A DNA stretch of 64,000 nt from Lithodes maja (lineage: Eukaryota > Arthropoda > Malacostraca > Decapoda > Lithodidae). Below the pieces are notes generated by a model that was not told the origin of the DNA, did no database searches, and saw only the letters and a program-made list of their open reading frames with translations. Below are positions 31,081 to 43,200 of this stretch, one piece after another (within the stretch, counting starts at the first letter, position 1; the number at the start of each line of letters is the position of its first letter). The DNA is taken from contig JBAKBP010007950.1 in the NCBI GenBank assembly GCA_037953745.1, positions 31,279 to 95,278 of the forward strand, read 5' to 3'. Made by a program: the position numbers and the translations under genes.

Positions 31081-32974
31081 TGTGACGCTTCTGCATAGTA
31101 GCCACGTGTGGGCATGCGCACGCGTCGGCTGCCCAGCCGTTTAGAAACCGGCTGGCGGCAGCCGGCCGGCCGGCTTTTCCTTAGTATATATCCTACGACA
31201 ATGTAACTAATGTCTAGGATATTCTTATGTTGTTTCACAGCTTGTAGCTGCCCTTATTCTTAACCAACGCATCTTAATATATTTTATTCTCGATAGTTGA
31301 TTGTTTCATTATAATATATAAGATGTAAGTTTGGTGAGAGTGGGAGGAGACGAGCGGGAGAGAGAGACCGGCTGGGGGACGTTGCTTCGCGCGGAGAGTC
31401 TAGCTTGGGACGAGCCTGATGTGCCACGTGCATTTAATGGCAACGTTAGGCTTAGTTTTGACTCACGCACGGGGTAGACGATTTTGACCCGGCAACTGTG
31501 TTGAGTGTTGCCAAGCCTGGGATGTATTCTGCATGCCTAGTGCGGGGTCCAGACAGATTCAAGAATCAGAGCTCACCTCACTTTCGTACCCTTCGGACCC
31601 CCTTGATATCTATCCCTCTCAACCCCACTTAGAAACTTTCTCTCTTACTTTGTATACCTTCCTTCCACTACTTCACCAATCTATTTAATTATCCCATCCC
31701 CTTGATAGACCTTATATATATTATTGTATTAACGACGAGCTCTCAGATAACTAGATAGGATTTTGGGCCTTATGCAGAGATGTAATTGTTAATGAGACCT
31801 AGGAAGCTTATTTTGTTGTCTCATATTTGGTGGTTTCATGCTTGATAGTGTGTTCTTGTGTCAGGTTAGCAGGGGCTAGACCGGAGGGGAGGCTTTTTGC
31901 GATCCTTTAAGTAAAGTCTGCTGGTGCGAGTCCTGTGGACCCGCACGACTTTACTAGGATACCCGTGGGAGTCTGGGGGCATTTTCTTGTCTGTGTCCCT
32001 GTGTGTCTAGTGTTGTGTTGTGTGAGGGCCCTTGCCTAGTCCACTCAGCACTGCGCTAGCACGTCTTGCTTTTGTTTTAGGGTCGCCAGGAGAGAGTCAG
32101 ATACTTGGGATCTGAGTCTCTCAAGAGAGCACCCTTTCAATTAGAGTAATTTGGCGCACAGACCTGGGAACGTCCCTAGGCTAGAACAGGTGGCTCAGCC
32201 CGGGTATCCGAAGCCTATATCCTTCCGGCTAGACCTCTGCCGCCTGGCAGATTAACAGCTAGGGGTTTATTATTTCTGTATGCTTGTTATTGTGTCACAG
32301 TTTACCGTTTTTGTGAGCATTGTGAGTCAGGGTGTGGCTTAGAGACTCTGTCCGAGCAGGCTTGCCTGACTAAGAGTGAGAAGCACACCTGTATGTGGTT
32401 ATGTTGCGAGTTGCTGCCTTTATTTAATTATACCTATGCCATTATACACTGTAGGTCCTATCACTAGTATTTATTCCTGCTTATGAGTTGAGAGTTCTCT
32501 AAATCCGTACTTTCTTTGCTAAGCATCAGATCCTACAGTAGCCGCATGCAGTTTAGAACCCCGCATCTTGTCTACCGGTACGATGTTTTGAGGACTGTTT
32601 GCTTTCACCTTCTTTCACGCAGGGGTGATTAGTTGTATTAATTAACGTAACGTTAAATGTACTTTCTTCTAGTTTGTTATTAAATTGTTTCTGCAATTTA
32701 ATTCCGTTATCTATCTTTTCCTTGAAGCTTTAAGTCAACTTAATTGTGTGATCTTTTATATAGCCTGCTTGACTATCAGCAGTCTATAGTGCGTGCACCC
32801 TGTAACCGAGTCATAGGATACCTTGTTGTCCAGGCAGGACTCTTGACGGTTTAGGGTGGTTTGTTGCCTGGGTTTATAGATAAGGGTTGGATCTAGCGTT
32901 TTCCGTTGTTGCTTGTTGCCGCATACCTAGTCCAATAGAAAGAGCCCAGTGTTTATATATCCCAGGACGTAACA
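31081..32974 (+). repeat. Gypsy-2 5' LTR
   Basis: 1894 bp, TGTGACGCTTCTGC...GACGTAACA. It matches 48203-50409 apart from point differences, an extra GGCGGCAGCC-type stretch near 31150, and the SINE in the 3' copy. Confidence 0.93.
32090..32122 (+). promoter_or_regulatory. Conserved LTR hairpin (Gypsy-2, 5' LTR)
   Basis: Outer stem GAGAGA/TCTCTC, G-G mismatch, inner stem TCAGAT/ATCTGA, loop ACTTGGG, then AAGAGAGC. It is preceded by GGTCGCCA, an exact 8-base complement of this element's PBS. Confidence 0.78.
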
Positions 32975-32976
32975 AA

Positions 32977-32986
32977 TGGCGACCTT
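32977..32986 (+). promoter_or_regulatory. Primer-binding site of Gypsy-2
   Basis: TGGCGACCTT two bases after the LTR. Confidence 0.82.
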
Positions 32987-33187
32987 GCATAGGATTTACT
33001 GAACAGAGGAATATAGTGGTCATTTGTTTTGAGATTCCTTATAATTAGAGGAATACTGTGGACATAGTTTTTTTTTTGGAGCAACCAATATAACACATTA
33101 AAGACTTTAAATAACATTAGTATATACATACTTGCATAGGAGATAAGGCACATTCTATAACCGTGATAATTACTGCAGTACACAAAC

Positions 33188-34690
33188 ATGTCTAATATAT
33201 CAGAACACAGTGATGGGTCAGGTCACGATACAGGCGGCTCGGAGGGAGAAAGACCTGTGGAGTGGCTAGTCGATAGCGAGGAGGGTGCTAGAAGATTTTT
33301 AGAGGTGCCCCTTACCGCTGCCAGGGTGTTGAAGCTGAATAAGTATGGCTTAAAGTGTGTGGCAGGTCTTCAGGGTCACCAGGGTTTAAGTGGCATGAGG
33401 AAAGATCAGCTGAGGACTTTGATATTGGGTTTAGAAGGGAGAGACCTGGGTGGAGAGGCGACTGGGGGCCCCGGTCCCCAGCCCCCCCTCCACTCTACCC
33501 CCGTATCAAACGTCAGGGTGCCTGAATTTAGTACATACCCCCAAGTTGATGGTCAATGGCAGCGTGGAATTCAATCACAGGGACCCTCCCCATTAAATGC
33601 ATCTTCCCCTCCTCAAGGGTTGACTCCAGATTTGTTGTTTCGGCTTGAGATGGCCAAGGTTGAGGCTGCTAGAACTCAGGTTGAGGCCGCCGAAAGACAG
33701 GTTAGTGTGCAGGCTGAGGTTGCTAGAGTTCAGGCTGAGGTTGCTAGAGCTCAGGTTGAGGCTACCGAAAGACAGGCTAGTGTGCAGGCTGAGGCTGCTA
33801 GAGCTCAGGCTGAGGCTGCAGAGAGAACAGCTATACGAGAGGCTGAACTGCAGGCAGAGTCTACTAGGTATCGGGCTGACAGGGAGCTGGAGAGATCTCG
33901 AGTGGAGGTAACAGGGCGAAATATTGGGGGAGGTAACAGACATCGGGACCAATCATTGTCGCACCTGCTTAAACTAGTTCCTGTGTTCGATGAGTTATGT
34001 GTGACTGAGTTTTTTATGCGATTTGAGAAGAAGTGTCAGGAACACCAGTGGCCTCAGGAAAAGTGGGCAGCATTAGTTTCATCAAGACTCCTAGGAAAGG
34101 GGCTAAAAGTGTATGATGCACTACCTTTAGAGTCCTGTGTAGTTTATGATGAGCTAAACAAGGCTGTGCTACGGGCCTATGAGTTACAACCAGAAACTTA
34201 CCGCTTGAAGTTTTGGGGTGTTACTAGAACATGCCCGGGACTTGTCTGATGCACTACGACATTGGTTGCGTTCTGAGAGGGCAGCTACTTTTGAGGAGTT
34301 GAGTGAGCTGGTTCTCTTGGAGCAGTTCTTTAAGTGCACAGGTGGGGACTTAACATTAAATATAAAGGAAAAAAATCCTAGAACTCTCCAGGAGGCAGCA
34401 GAAATGGCTGACCGCCGACTGTCATTAATTCGAGGGTGCGAAGCAGCAGCTAGGAGTGAGTCGGGTGCAAAGGATCGTACCCCCCCCCTCCCAAGAATTT
34501 TGATACACATAAATACACAAAACCATGTAGCACTGACAATAAAACTGAACATAAACCAAATACCGTCCCGTATAAGAAGTCTAATGGTACCTCCCACTCC
34601 CAAGGGAAACCAAAGAGTAAAGAGTGCTTTGCATGTCACAAGGAGGGTCACTTTGCAAATGCTTGTCCAAACAAGCCACCAAACAAGGTT
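33188..34690 (+). pseudogene. Gypsy-2 gag (two frameshifts)
   Basis: ATG 33188 (MSNISEHSDG) opens a frame to 34249. It contains an N-terminal block like Gypsy-3, a long heptad-repeat coiled-coil made of 21-bp DNA repeats (33655-33840, VEAARTQ/AQAEVAR type), and a capsid-like segment with LLGKGLKVYDALPL. A deletion near 34225 shifts to the frame 34218-34500 (FFKCTGGDLTLNIKEK). A second shift restores the original frame before the zinc knuckle CFACHKEGHFANAC (about 34624). Inactive copy of the particle protein. Confidence 0.85.
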
Positions 34691-37600
34691 GTGTCATTGG
34701 CCCGCAGCATAGGGGTGTCGCCTATATCTTCTGAGTTTGCCAAGGGTAGTTCGTCAGAGGTTGGGACACAGCCTGTGTTCAAGAGTCCGGAAGGCTCGAA
34801 CCCTGTCCGCGACGTCTTTGGGGGTCATAGAGGGCATGGTTTTGTGAGGTGGGCTGGCGAAAGGCGAGGAGTTAAGCTATTGCGTGATACTGGGCCTTCT
34901 CAGACCTTGTTAAGGAACTTTACTGGTAGACCGATTAACGCTGCTCGGGTGGTGGTAGTTCAGGGGATCACTGCTACGAAGTCCTACCCGCTGGTGCGGA
35001 TGGAGCTGGAGGTGGATGGTGTGGCGAAGGAGCTGGATGTCGGAATTGTAGAGAACTTGCCTGTTGGGGGCGTCGACCTCCTCCTCGGCAACGACTTTGC
35101 GGTGCCTGCTTCTAAGGTTTCACCCTTGGTCGTTGCCGAGAAGGCGGCCGACGTTAGTAGGGAGGAACAGGAGTGGGTTGAGAAGTGTAGCGTACAAACC
35201 ATGGCGTGTGTTGTAACGCGTTCTCAGACACCCGGAGCCTTGCAGCCACCACCTCAGTCTATCAAACCGCGGAGGAAAGGTCACAAGAAAACGGGAAGTG
35301 TTGGTCAATTGGAGAGTTTTGAGCCGGCAGTGTTTCTTGGTGACTCATTATTGGCACCTATGTTAGAGTCTGGAGAGGCCCCGGGGCCTGTCACCGCTAG
35401 TGCAGGTGCAGGGCAGGAAGAGACTCTGCGACAGCATCGTTATGCGCAGCGTGAGGAAAGGATGGCTCAGCGGGACATTGGAGGTGGAAATAAATTATTT
35501 AAGATGAACTTGGATAATCTCGCACCTGCTGATATATGTTCCTTGCAGCTGGAAGATCCTGAAGTCAGGGCATGTGGTAATGGTGCTGTCGAACTGGAGA
35601 GTGATAGGGATGCGCAGCCTGGTGATTTTTTCTTGTCCGAGGGGATCTTGTATCGGAGACATCAGGATCCCAAGAAAAAGTGGGATGGCGGGTCAGGATT
35701 AGTGGACCAGTTAGTAGTACCGAGGGTGTGCCGTGAGAGCTTATTGAGATTAGCTCATGATGTGCCTTTGGCAGGGCACCTGGGGGCACGTAAGACGGAG
35801 GCAGCTCTGAGCAAGCTTTTCTGGTGGCCTGGGTTAAAGGCAAGTGTCGTGTCATGGGTGTCACAGTGTCACACTTGTCAAGTTGTTGGGAAACCCAATC
35901 AGGTCATCCCGAGAGCCCCGTTACAACCCATCCCTGTCATTGGGCCGCCCTTCAGCAAAGTAGTTATCGATATGGTTGGCCCATTGCCCCCCACTAGTGC
36001 CGGCAATAAATTTTGACTAACTGTAATGGATGTAGCAACACGGTATCCAGATGCTTACCCCATGCGCAACAGGATGGCTAAGACTGTTGTCAAAAACCTA
36101 CTTGTCTATTTCTCTCGTTATGGCTACCCTCAGGAGATCCAGTCTGATCAGGGATCCAATTTTACTTCTGCTCTGTTTAAGCAGACCATGCAGCAACATG
36201 GGATAGTGTCTGTGGTGTCATCTGCCTACCATCCCGAGAGTCAGGGAGTTTTGGAAAGGTGGCACTCGACTCTCAAGAGTATGTTGCGGTGTTATTGCAT
36301 GGAAAATGGGAAGGACTGGAATCTAGGTCTCCCATACGTTTTATTTGCTGCGAGATAAGTACCTGGGGAGAGCTTGGGATTTAGCCCGAACGAGTTGGTT
36401 TTTGGACACAGGGTCAGGGGGCCCCTCCACATAGTCAAGGAGATCTGGGAAGGAGTCACAAAGCCATGCTCGCTTCTAAAGTATGTAGTTGAAAGCCGTG
36501 AGAGAATGCTAAAGAGCTTGGAGGTAGCAGGTCGGAACCTTAAGAGTTCACAAGCTCAGATGAAGGACAGATACGACCAGAAGGTGAAGCTGAGGGAGTT
36601 TGAAGTAGATCAGGAGGTACTGATACTACTGCCTCTGGTGGGACACCCCTTGTCTGCCAAGTATTCTGGTCCATATCGGGTTGTAAGGAAGGTTTCTGAT
36701 CTCGACTATTTAGTAGCTACTCCTGATCGCAAGAAAAAGAACCAACTTTGCCATGTAAATCTGATGAAAGAGTATGTGAGGCGCCCCTCCGAGCCTCTCA
36801 CTGTCCTGGTGTTGATCTGCAGCGATCGTGGTGGAGAAGGAGGAAGGGACAGTCAAGCTGCGGGGGAGGATAATTGGGATTGTCATGTTTCCGCGGATCA
36901 GTGGGCGGGGAATTCTAGACAAGTGGCTCACGAGTTGATATTGCACCTGCCTGAGCAACAGCGTGTAGCTGTGCAGCACTTGTTTGATTCAAACCCAGCT
37001 GTTTTCGCAGAGCATCCTGGCCTCACTACTCAAGCGGTGCACGATGTCGATGTTGGGGACCACCCGCCCTTTAAATCAGTGCCATACCGTGTTCCCCCTA
37101 TTAAATTACCAGCACTTAGGGAAGAGCTGGATTATATGCTGAAACGTGGGCTGATTTCTGAGGGTGCAGTAAGGTGGACTTCCCCAGTCACACTGCAGCC
37201 CAAACCAGATGGCAAGGTGCGGCTTTGTATAGATTTCCGCAGGTTGAATGGTTTAACCCCCACAAATGCCTACCCTCTCCCTCGCGTGGACGACAGTGTG
37301 GATAAGATAGGAAAAGCCAAGTTCCTCACTAAGATAGACCTTGTTAAGGGTTATTGGCAAGTGCCCTTGTCTGAGCGAGCGCGAGAGGTGTGTGGGTTTG
37401 TGGTGGACGGTGCCACATATCGTTGCCATGTTATGCCATACGGGCTGAAAAATGCCCCTGCAACGTTTCAGAAATTAATGAACGACATTGTAGCCGACAT
37501 TCCCAACTGTACGGTGTACCTAGATGATGTCATAATATACGACGATGATTTTAACAGTCACTGTGCTCACATCGAACAGCTTTTTGATAAACTGAATGAA

Positions 37601-37911
37601 GCAGGTTTGGTGGTAAACCTGGGTAAGTGCGATTTTGTCAAGGCCACAGTTTTGTACCTGGGGTTCGAGGTGGGGATGGGTCAGGTGTGCCCTCCACAGA
37701 CAAAGATCAAAGCCATCGATCAGTTTCCCCAGCCTACGACTAAGAAACAAATCATGCGGTTTCTAGGTATGATAGGCTATTATCGTCGCTTCATCAAAGG
37801 CTATTCGACTGTACTTACACCTTTAACTGACTTATTATCTAAGGACAAGAAGTTCCGGTGGTCTCCTGAGTGTGCAGAGGCGTTTTCCTTGGTGAAACAC
37901 CTGTTATGTAC

Positions 37912-39752
37912 TGTTACGACCGGGCACTCGGGTACACTAGGGCTCTTACACAGGACTCGAGTATGGCTCGCTGCCACAACGGAAACACACGATCCCAACC
38001 CCAGAGTACTGCCAGCCGAACAAAAAACGCCACTACCCTCCAGAGTTCTATCTGCTATAACGGGGTATACAAGAACTCGGTACTAGCGTTTCACACAACA
38101 GACTAATAGCAAGACGGGAGTTATCTAGTCTGGTCAACAATCAAACAAAGAAGAAAGTACTACAACACTAAAGAATAGTGTTGGCCGAAGCCGAAGTAAT
38201 CCACCCTTGAACTAAGAACTTAAGAAGTCCTCCACCCTCTACTTCGGATCGGCACTATTACGTTACGTTAAACAATAGTCCTCGAGCATCAAGCAAGGAA
38301 TCTTCTGATAAGTTAGATGCTTCTCGAATACTCGTAAGAAGTAAGTATCGGATTTTGAACAGCAATTTAATGAATAACTCACTGGTAATTAAAGGCTTTA
38401 AATTGACATAAGAAGAATTATAAGAATAAGCAATAGGATATGGCAAACATTAAGAAGAAGTACTCCGACAATGCACTGGCAATAGCCTACTAAGATTGTG
38501 CTCGTGGGCCACTAATCTCTGAAGTAGCTAAGCGTGCCACACATGAAATCAATAGTGCTTAAACAATAATATACATAAGGAGAAGCTTCAATACTATGCT
38601 GTATCTGCTGGTCGAGCAAAGTCTAGCTGGGATATCTAAGGTTAAGAGACAATGGCTGAGCAAGCGGCTCGTAGCCTAGCGAGGTCCTTAAGACTGTGCG
38701 GCCAAATTACGGTAATTGACGGGATGCTCTCTTGAGAGATCCAGATCACTAGTATCTGGTTCTCTCCTGGCGATCCTCTCAAAGTCAAGCAAATGAGATA
38801 GCACAGTGTTGGGTGGCACAGGCAAAAGCCCTCACTCGCAACACAGTGCTAAACTCCCACGGTACACAATCAAAAAGACCCCCTAGGCTTCCCACGTCTC
38901 CGTTGCAATTGTGCTGGTTCAACCAACCTAGCACTCATAGGAAATCACAACTCGAGGAACCCTATCCCAGTCTAGCATTACCTAAACCAGCAGAAAACAG
39001 GAACATGAATAATAGTACACAGGGAAATACATATACGAGTGCAACAAACATCAATCAATCCTATTCTAGTTGACCCTTCCAAAATAGGCTATCTAACAGG
39101 CACTTATCTCGTGAGAACTCAAGCGATAATACTTTGGCTGACTAAATCTGCACCAAAGGGGTCATTGGTTAAAAAGGGACGAGAAGAGAAGAAAATAGGC
39201 TGTTCAGAGAGTAGAGAAAGTTCACATCAGTCGGAAGAATATCGATAGTTGCAAGGGATATGAGAGGTCGCTTTGCCTGATGAGTTCTGAAGAATTGTGG
39301 CGAGGACCTCTCTTTTTATACTCGGCCCTGTAGCGAGCATATCGCCAACACTAAGGACCGCCCACTGGCAATCATGACGTCATATACTCTCTCAATCTGG
39401 GATCGACAAAGAACTTCCCACGCGCTGAAAGGGAGGAAGGGAGGAAGGGAGGAGGGAGTTAGGCCTACACACCTCGTGGCGCGCTCACTGGCTGTCGTTA
39501 CATAACTCTCTCTCTCATCATTGTATATAAGTCCCACACACAATACTTATAACTAATGATATAAAATAGAACTCGTTGACTTAGAAGAAAACAAAATACA
39601 TAATGATAATACTTATAGTACAACGGTTCACATAAACTGAGTTAGGAAACTCTACACAGACTACAGCCAAAGTTCCTGCCCTGACGATCCTAGCGAGGGT
39701 GGGGCCTGACTGGGCGTTCTGTACAGCATGCTCATACTCGACATGCGTCACA
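37912..39752 (-). repeat. Gypsy-3 3' LTR
   Basis: 1841 bp, the left LTR in plus coordinates. On the minus strand it runs TGTGACGCATGTC...GGTCGTAACA. Confidence 0.95.
38734..38766 (-). promoter_or_regulatory. Conserved LTR hairpin (Gypsy-3, 3' LTR)
   Basis: Minus strand: outer stem GAGAGA/TCTCTC, A-A mismatch, inner stem CCAGAT/ATCTGG, loop ACTAGTG, flanked by CGCCAG and AAGAGAGC. Confidence 0.78.
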
Positions 39753-39766
39753 CCTCCCCCAAGATT
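39753..39766 (-). promoter_or_regulatory. Polypurine tract of Gypsy-3
   Basis: Minus-strand CTTGGGGGAGG directly before the 3' LTR; primes plus-strand DNA. Gypsy-2 has the nearly identical CTTGGGGGAGG at 48192-48202. Confidence 0.8.
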
Positions 39767-40269
39767 TTACTTGCTCAACCCTGAGCTAAAATCTGATATA
39801 CAGAACCCCATCAAACCCCTCACACCCAGCGACCGCATGGCACTAAAACAACGCTGAGTTTATCACTAAAACACATCTTATATAAAAAAAAAAAATTCAC
39901 ATTTCATAACTCCTCCCAACAATAGTAAAAGACATAATATCATGCTCCCAGAGCGAGCTTACAGCAGCTCAGCCGTTTGATAGTTCGTGGACTACTCAAA
40001 CACTATAGGCTATGACAAACTTATACAATTATCTATATCAAAAAGAAAGAGTTTTTATATGATTTTTATATTTTAATATGTTTTTTTCCGGCTGCACTAT
40101 AAGGGCAGCCTATTTTCTTCTATACCAAACGCTCAACAATCCTGCTTTACGACCCAATACGCTGGGCTACAACCGCGAGCCAACAAGCACCAAGCGCAAA
40201 ATACTACTCAAACCAAAGCAGGAGGCTACCCGTGTGTCAATCTCTTCGGGATCATACACCTGTGATAGC
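39767..40269 (-). other. Gypsy-3 3' untranslated segment
   Basis: About 500 bp between the gag-pol stop and the PPT, with no env-like or other supportable frame. Contains a 13-base A-run near 39884. Confidence 0.7.
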
Positions 40270-43200
40270 CTACGACTGATCATCTACCCTCGATAAACAA
40301 TCCGCAATCACATTGTCACATCCCGCAATATGCCGGATGTCCAGGTTATACTCCTGCAACATCAATGACCACCGGGTCAGTCTCATATTGCGATTGTGAA
40401 ATTGATTTAGGAATCTCAAAGGGTGATGATCAGTGTAGATAACCACGACTGGGCCATAGGCTGGAACATACACCTCGAAGTGCCTGAGTGACAGCACAAT
40501 CGCCAGTAATTCCTTTTCTATTGTAGAATAGTTCTTTTGTGCAGCATTGAACTTCTTAGAAAAGAAACTTACTGGGTGTTCCACACCTTCATTGTCTGTC
40601 TGTAGCAAGACGGCACCAGCCCCTACACCACTAGCATCTGTTGCCAGCTGAAAAGGCCTGTTAAAGTCTGGGGCCCTGAGTATCGGGTGAGTACACAGCA
40701 AATGCTTCACTAAATTAAAAGCCTTTTCACACTCAGGCGCCCACAAAAACTTTTTGTCTTTAGATAACAAATCTGTGAGAGGTGCCAACACCGTAGAGTA
40801 ACCTTTTATAAAGCGTCTGTAGTAGCCTATCATACCCAAGAATCTCATGATCTGCTTCTTGGTGGTTGGGTGCGGAAATTTATTGATAGCCTGTACCTTG
40901 TTCTGAGGAGGGCACACCTGTCCCCTTCCCACTACAAACCCAAGGTACTGCACAGTGGCTTTTACGAAGTCACACTTTGCCAAATTTACTACCAGACTTG
41001 CTTCACTAAGTTTCCGGAACAAGGTCTCCAGGTGCTCACAATGGCTCTCAAAGTCGTCATCATAAATGATTACATCGTCCAAGTATACGGTGCAATTTGG
41101 AATGTCCTTGACAATTTCATTCATCAGGTTCTGAAACGTTGCTGGTGCATTCTTAAGTCCGTAGGGCATAACATTACACCGGTAAGTACTCCCGTCCACC
41201 ACAAAACCACATACCTCTTTAGCACGCTCGGACAAAGGTACTTGCCAGTAACCTTTTACTAAATCTACTTTAGACAAAAACCGAGCATTACCAATTTTAT
41301 CAACACTATCATCAACCCGAGGAAGAGGATATGGGTTAGTTGGAGTCAAACCGTTTAGCCTACGGAAATCAATACAGAAGCGTACCTTGCCATCTGGCTT
41401 AGGCTGCAGTGTTACGGGGGAAGTCCATTTAACGGTGCCTTTCTCTATCAACCCTCTACCGAGCATATACTCCAACTCATCCCTCAGAGCGGGTAGTTTT
41501 ATGGGGGGCACACGGTACGGGATTGACTTAAAGGGTAGGTGGTCCCCCACGTCAACATCATGCATAGCCTGAGTAGTGAGGCCTGGGTGTTCAGCAAATA
41601 CAGTGGGGTATGAACCGAGCAACTGACGGATAGCTTCAAAGTGCGGCTCAGGCAAATGGGCTATAGCCTCGTCAGCCCTTAGGCTCGAGTTCCCCGCCCA
41701 CTGATCCGCTGAAACATGGTGATCCCAGCTATCCTCCTCTGAAGCTTGACTGTCCCCCTCTCCTTCTCCACCACGGCCGCAACAAGCCAACACAGGGACA
41801 GTGAGAGGCTCAGAGGGGCGCCTCACATACTCTTTTATCAGGTTCACGTGACATAACTGATTCTTCTTCCTCCTGTCTGGAGTGGCAACAAGGTAATCTA
41901 GGTCCGAAATTTTCTCCACAATTTTATAGGGTCCAGTATACTTCGCCGACAAGGGGTTACCCACCAAAGGCAACAAAATCAACACCTCCTGTCCCACAAT
42001 GAACTCCCGGAGCTTCACTTTGCGATCATACCTGTCCTTCATTAAAGCTTGTGACCCTGTTAAATTCCGACCTGCCATCTCCAGACTCTTAAGCATGCGC
42101 TCACGGCTTTCAAACACATACTTCAACAAGGAACAAGGCGGCACAGTTCCTTCCCAAATTTCCCGCAGCATATTAAGGGGGCCCCTGACTCGGTGTCCAA
42201 AAATCAGCTCGTTTGGACTAAATCCCAGGCTCTCACCAGGCACTTCCCGAGCAGCAAACAGTACATACGGCAATCCAAGATCCCAATCTCTTCCGTTATC
42301 AGCACAATAACACCTGAGCATGCTTTTAAGGGTGGCATGCCACCGCTCAAGCACCCCTTGGCTCTCAGGGTGATACGCTGACGATACCACCGCCCGTATT
42401 CCATGCTGTTGCATTGTTTGCTTAAAGAGATTGGAGGTGAAATTGGACCCCTGATCAGACTGAATCTCCTCCGGGTACCCGTACCTTGAAAAGTACCACA
42501 ACAAGTTACTGACTACCGTCTTAGCCATGCCGTTTTTCATGGGGTATGCATCGGGGTATCTAGTGGCAACATCCATGATGGTTAACAAAAATTTATTACC
42601 AGCCTTTGTGGGAGGGAGGGGACCAACCATGTCAACAACAATCTTACTAAAAGGTGGCCCAATTACAGGAATAGGGTGCAACGGAGCTTTAGGAATAACT
42701 TGGTTTGGTTTCCCGACCCGTTGACAAATATCACATGAGTTTATCCAGGACTGCACATGAGACTTCATCCCCGGCCACCAAAACAACTTCCCCAAAGCCG
42801 CCACCGTTTTTCTTACCCCCAAATGTCCTGCCAGCGGTGTGTCATGCGCCAAACTCAGTAGGCTATCCCTACACTCCCGCGGCACCATCAACTGGTCCAC
42901 TACCCCGGACCCCATCTTCCAGCTACGGTTAGGGTCTTGAAAACGCCGATACAGGATGCCATCTAAATAAAAAAAATCTCCCGGCTGTGCATCACCGTCC
43001 TCGTCGAGCTCCACAGCTCCATTAGCACACGTTTGGAGCTCAGGGTCCTCCAGCTGCAACCGACGTATATCTGAGGGTGCCAAGCGATCTAACTGCTCCC
43101 GGAGCAATGCATGACCCTCCCCGATACTGAGCTGCTCCCTCTGTCTCTCTCGATGTTCATAACGTTGCTGTCGTGGAGACTCGTCATGCCCAGCCTCGTC

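Noticed and set aside
39767..40269. Possible env gene in Gypsy-3
   Set aside because: No frame of useful length, signal peptide or membrane segment on the coding strand.
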